Below are positions 6,783 to 7,138 of a DNA stretch of 7,138 nucleotides, piece after piece (the stretch's first letter is position 1; each line of letters opens with the position of its first letter). Made by a program: the position numbers and the translations under genes. The notes beneath the pieces are model-generated. The model worked only from the letters and a program-made list of their open reading frames with translations, was not told where the DNA came from and did no database searches. The stretch is from DATLGB01 sp038232275 (GTDB lineage Bacteria; Actinomycetota; Thermoleophilia; Solirubrobacterales; Solirubrobacteraceae), in NCBI GenBank assembly GCA_038232275.1, contig JBBSIC010000067.1:1-7138 (forward strand). Reading direction: 5' to 3'.

Positions 6783-6798
6783 GCGGCCAAGTGGCCGC
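6783..6798 (-). promoter_or_regulatory. Perfect inverted repeat upstream of the operon (operator or terminator stem)
   Basis: The plus strand reads GCGGCCAAGTGGCCGC: a 6-bp GC stem around AAGT (7 bp if the A-T pair closes). It lies about 17 bp upstream of the possible -35 element and about 33 bp past the stop of the CooC-like gene. It could be an operator for a dimeric regulator or the stem of a terminator for the upstream gene. No T-run follows on the minus strand, which weakens the terminator reading. Confidence 0.35.
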
Positions 6799-6814
6799 CC
6801 GAGGCCGGCCCCCG

Positions 6815-6829
6815 GTCGCGAATAGCGAC
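6815..6829 (-). terminator. Small stem-loop just after the CooC-like stop codon
   Basis: On the plus strand GTCGC (6815-6819) and GCGAC (6825-6829) are perfect complements around a 5-nt loop. It starts 2 bp after the TAG of the CooC-like gene in the minus direction. With a 5-bp stem and no T-run, it is at best a weak terminator or 3'-end stabiliser and may be chance. Confidence 0.2.
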
Positions 6830-6831
6830 GC

Positions 6832-7138
6832 CTACTCCTGGCGCGCTCCGACGAACCACCGGGCGACGTCGGCGATGGCCGCGACGCCGACTTCCGCCGG
6901 GGCGAAGTCCAGCGGGGCGGTCAGGGCGCGGTCGGCTGCCGGCAGTTGTGGATCGAAGGGCACCACTCCGGCCACCTCGAGTTGATCCGAGCCGGCCAGC
7001 GCCCGCACCGCCGCGAGGTCGCCCGGGTCGCGGACCTTGTTCGCCACGAGGGCCACCCGGTCGACGCCGAGGTCCCGGGCCAGCACCGCCGTGCGTCGCC
7101 CGGTCTCGAGCGACTTGAAGTAGGGCTCGACGACGACC
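6832..7138 (-). CDS. CooC-like P-loop ATPase, C-terminal fragment (5' end outside window)
   Basis: The minus-strand frame is open from the right window edge to TAG at 6834-6832, giving the last 101 residues of a longer protein. It begins VVVEPYFKSLETGRRT, the CooC-type 'VVEP...S..T..R' region, then LARDLGVDRVALVANKVRD with the NKVRD base-recognition element, GVVPFDPQLPAADR, and a closing helix. That order matches CooC/cobyrinate-synthase-like MinD-family ATPases, which are cytosolic; characterised CooC proteins drive nickel insertion into CO dehydrogenase, while many actinobacterial relatives have no assigned role. The GTG at 7086 is internal and is not taken as the start, since homology continues upstream of it. 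Walker A and any CxC metal site are outside the window. It lies 160 bp upstream of, and on the same strand as, the transporter operon, and resembles the fragment at the left edge. Confidence 0.8.
   Translation of the reverse strand, partial: VVVEPYFKSLETGRRTAVLARDLGVDRVALVANKVRDPGDLAAVRALAGSDQLEVAGVVPFDPQLPAADRALTAPLDFAPAEVGVAAIADVARWFVGARQE

Noticed and set aside
7084..7086. GTG at 7086 as the start of the right-edge gene
   Set aside because: The open frame continues to the window edge and encodes the CooC-type VVEPYFKSLETGRRT segment upstream of this codon.
5019..7118. A 699-codon open frame on the plus strand opposite the binding-protein gene
   Set aside because: It is antisense to a protein with clear family motifs, lipobox and ribosome binding site. 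Its translation is Arg/Ala/Gly/Asp-rich with no recognisable domain, and it runs through the intergenic region and the CooC-like tail. Long antisense frames are expected at this GC content.

Overview
This window is very GC-rich and uses mostly G/C third positions. Its proteins are rich in Ala, Arg, Gly and Leu, and the binding protein has a twin-arginine-like lipoprotein leader. A high-GC actinobacterium fits best; a Thermoleophilia/Solirubrobacterales-like source is possible, but that is an impression from protein style and not a marker-gene result.

Layout: the left edge (1-203, plus strand) is the 3' end of a CooC/MinD-like P-loop ATPase gene. It converges, with only 3 bp between stop codons, on a six-gene minus-strand operon. 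In transcription order (right to left) the operon holds an extracellular solute-binding lipoprotein of the SBP_bac_5 (peptide/nickel) family (6671-5037), a DppB-type permease (5020-4067), a DppC/NikC-type permease (4067-3174), a DppD-type ATPase (3177-2170), a DppF-type ATPase (2173-1166), and a small NMT1/THI5-like protein without an export signal (1166-207). The last five genes overlap one another by 1 or 4 bases (TGATG or ATGA). Upstream of the operon, past a 160-bp intergenic stretch with a strong ribosome binding site, a possible promoter and a perfect palindrome, the right edge (6832-7138, minus strand) is the 3' end of a second CooC-like ATPase gene.

How it may work: the five transporter genes encode a complete ATP-driven importer of the dipeptide/oligopeptide/nickel class. 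The substrate cannot be read from sequence. Two observations pull toward metal handling: paralogous CooC-like ATPase tails flank the importer on both sides (characterised CooC proteins mature nickel CO dehydrogenase), and the parts of the binding protein and inner permease resemble NikA/NikC as much as Dpp. The cytosolic NMT1/THI5-like protein has four cysteines, all in its first 63 residues, and lacks both the catalytic lysine and the Cys-rich motif of the THI5 pyrimidine synthase. Its fusion into a peptide/nickel importer operon is the most unusual element here. The idea of a nickel (or other cofactor) uptake-and-delivery module is an inference; an ordinary peptide importer next to unrelated ATPases is the main alternative. 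No RNA genes, CRISPR arrays, insertion sequences or gene-free stretch over 300 bp were seen.
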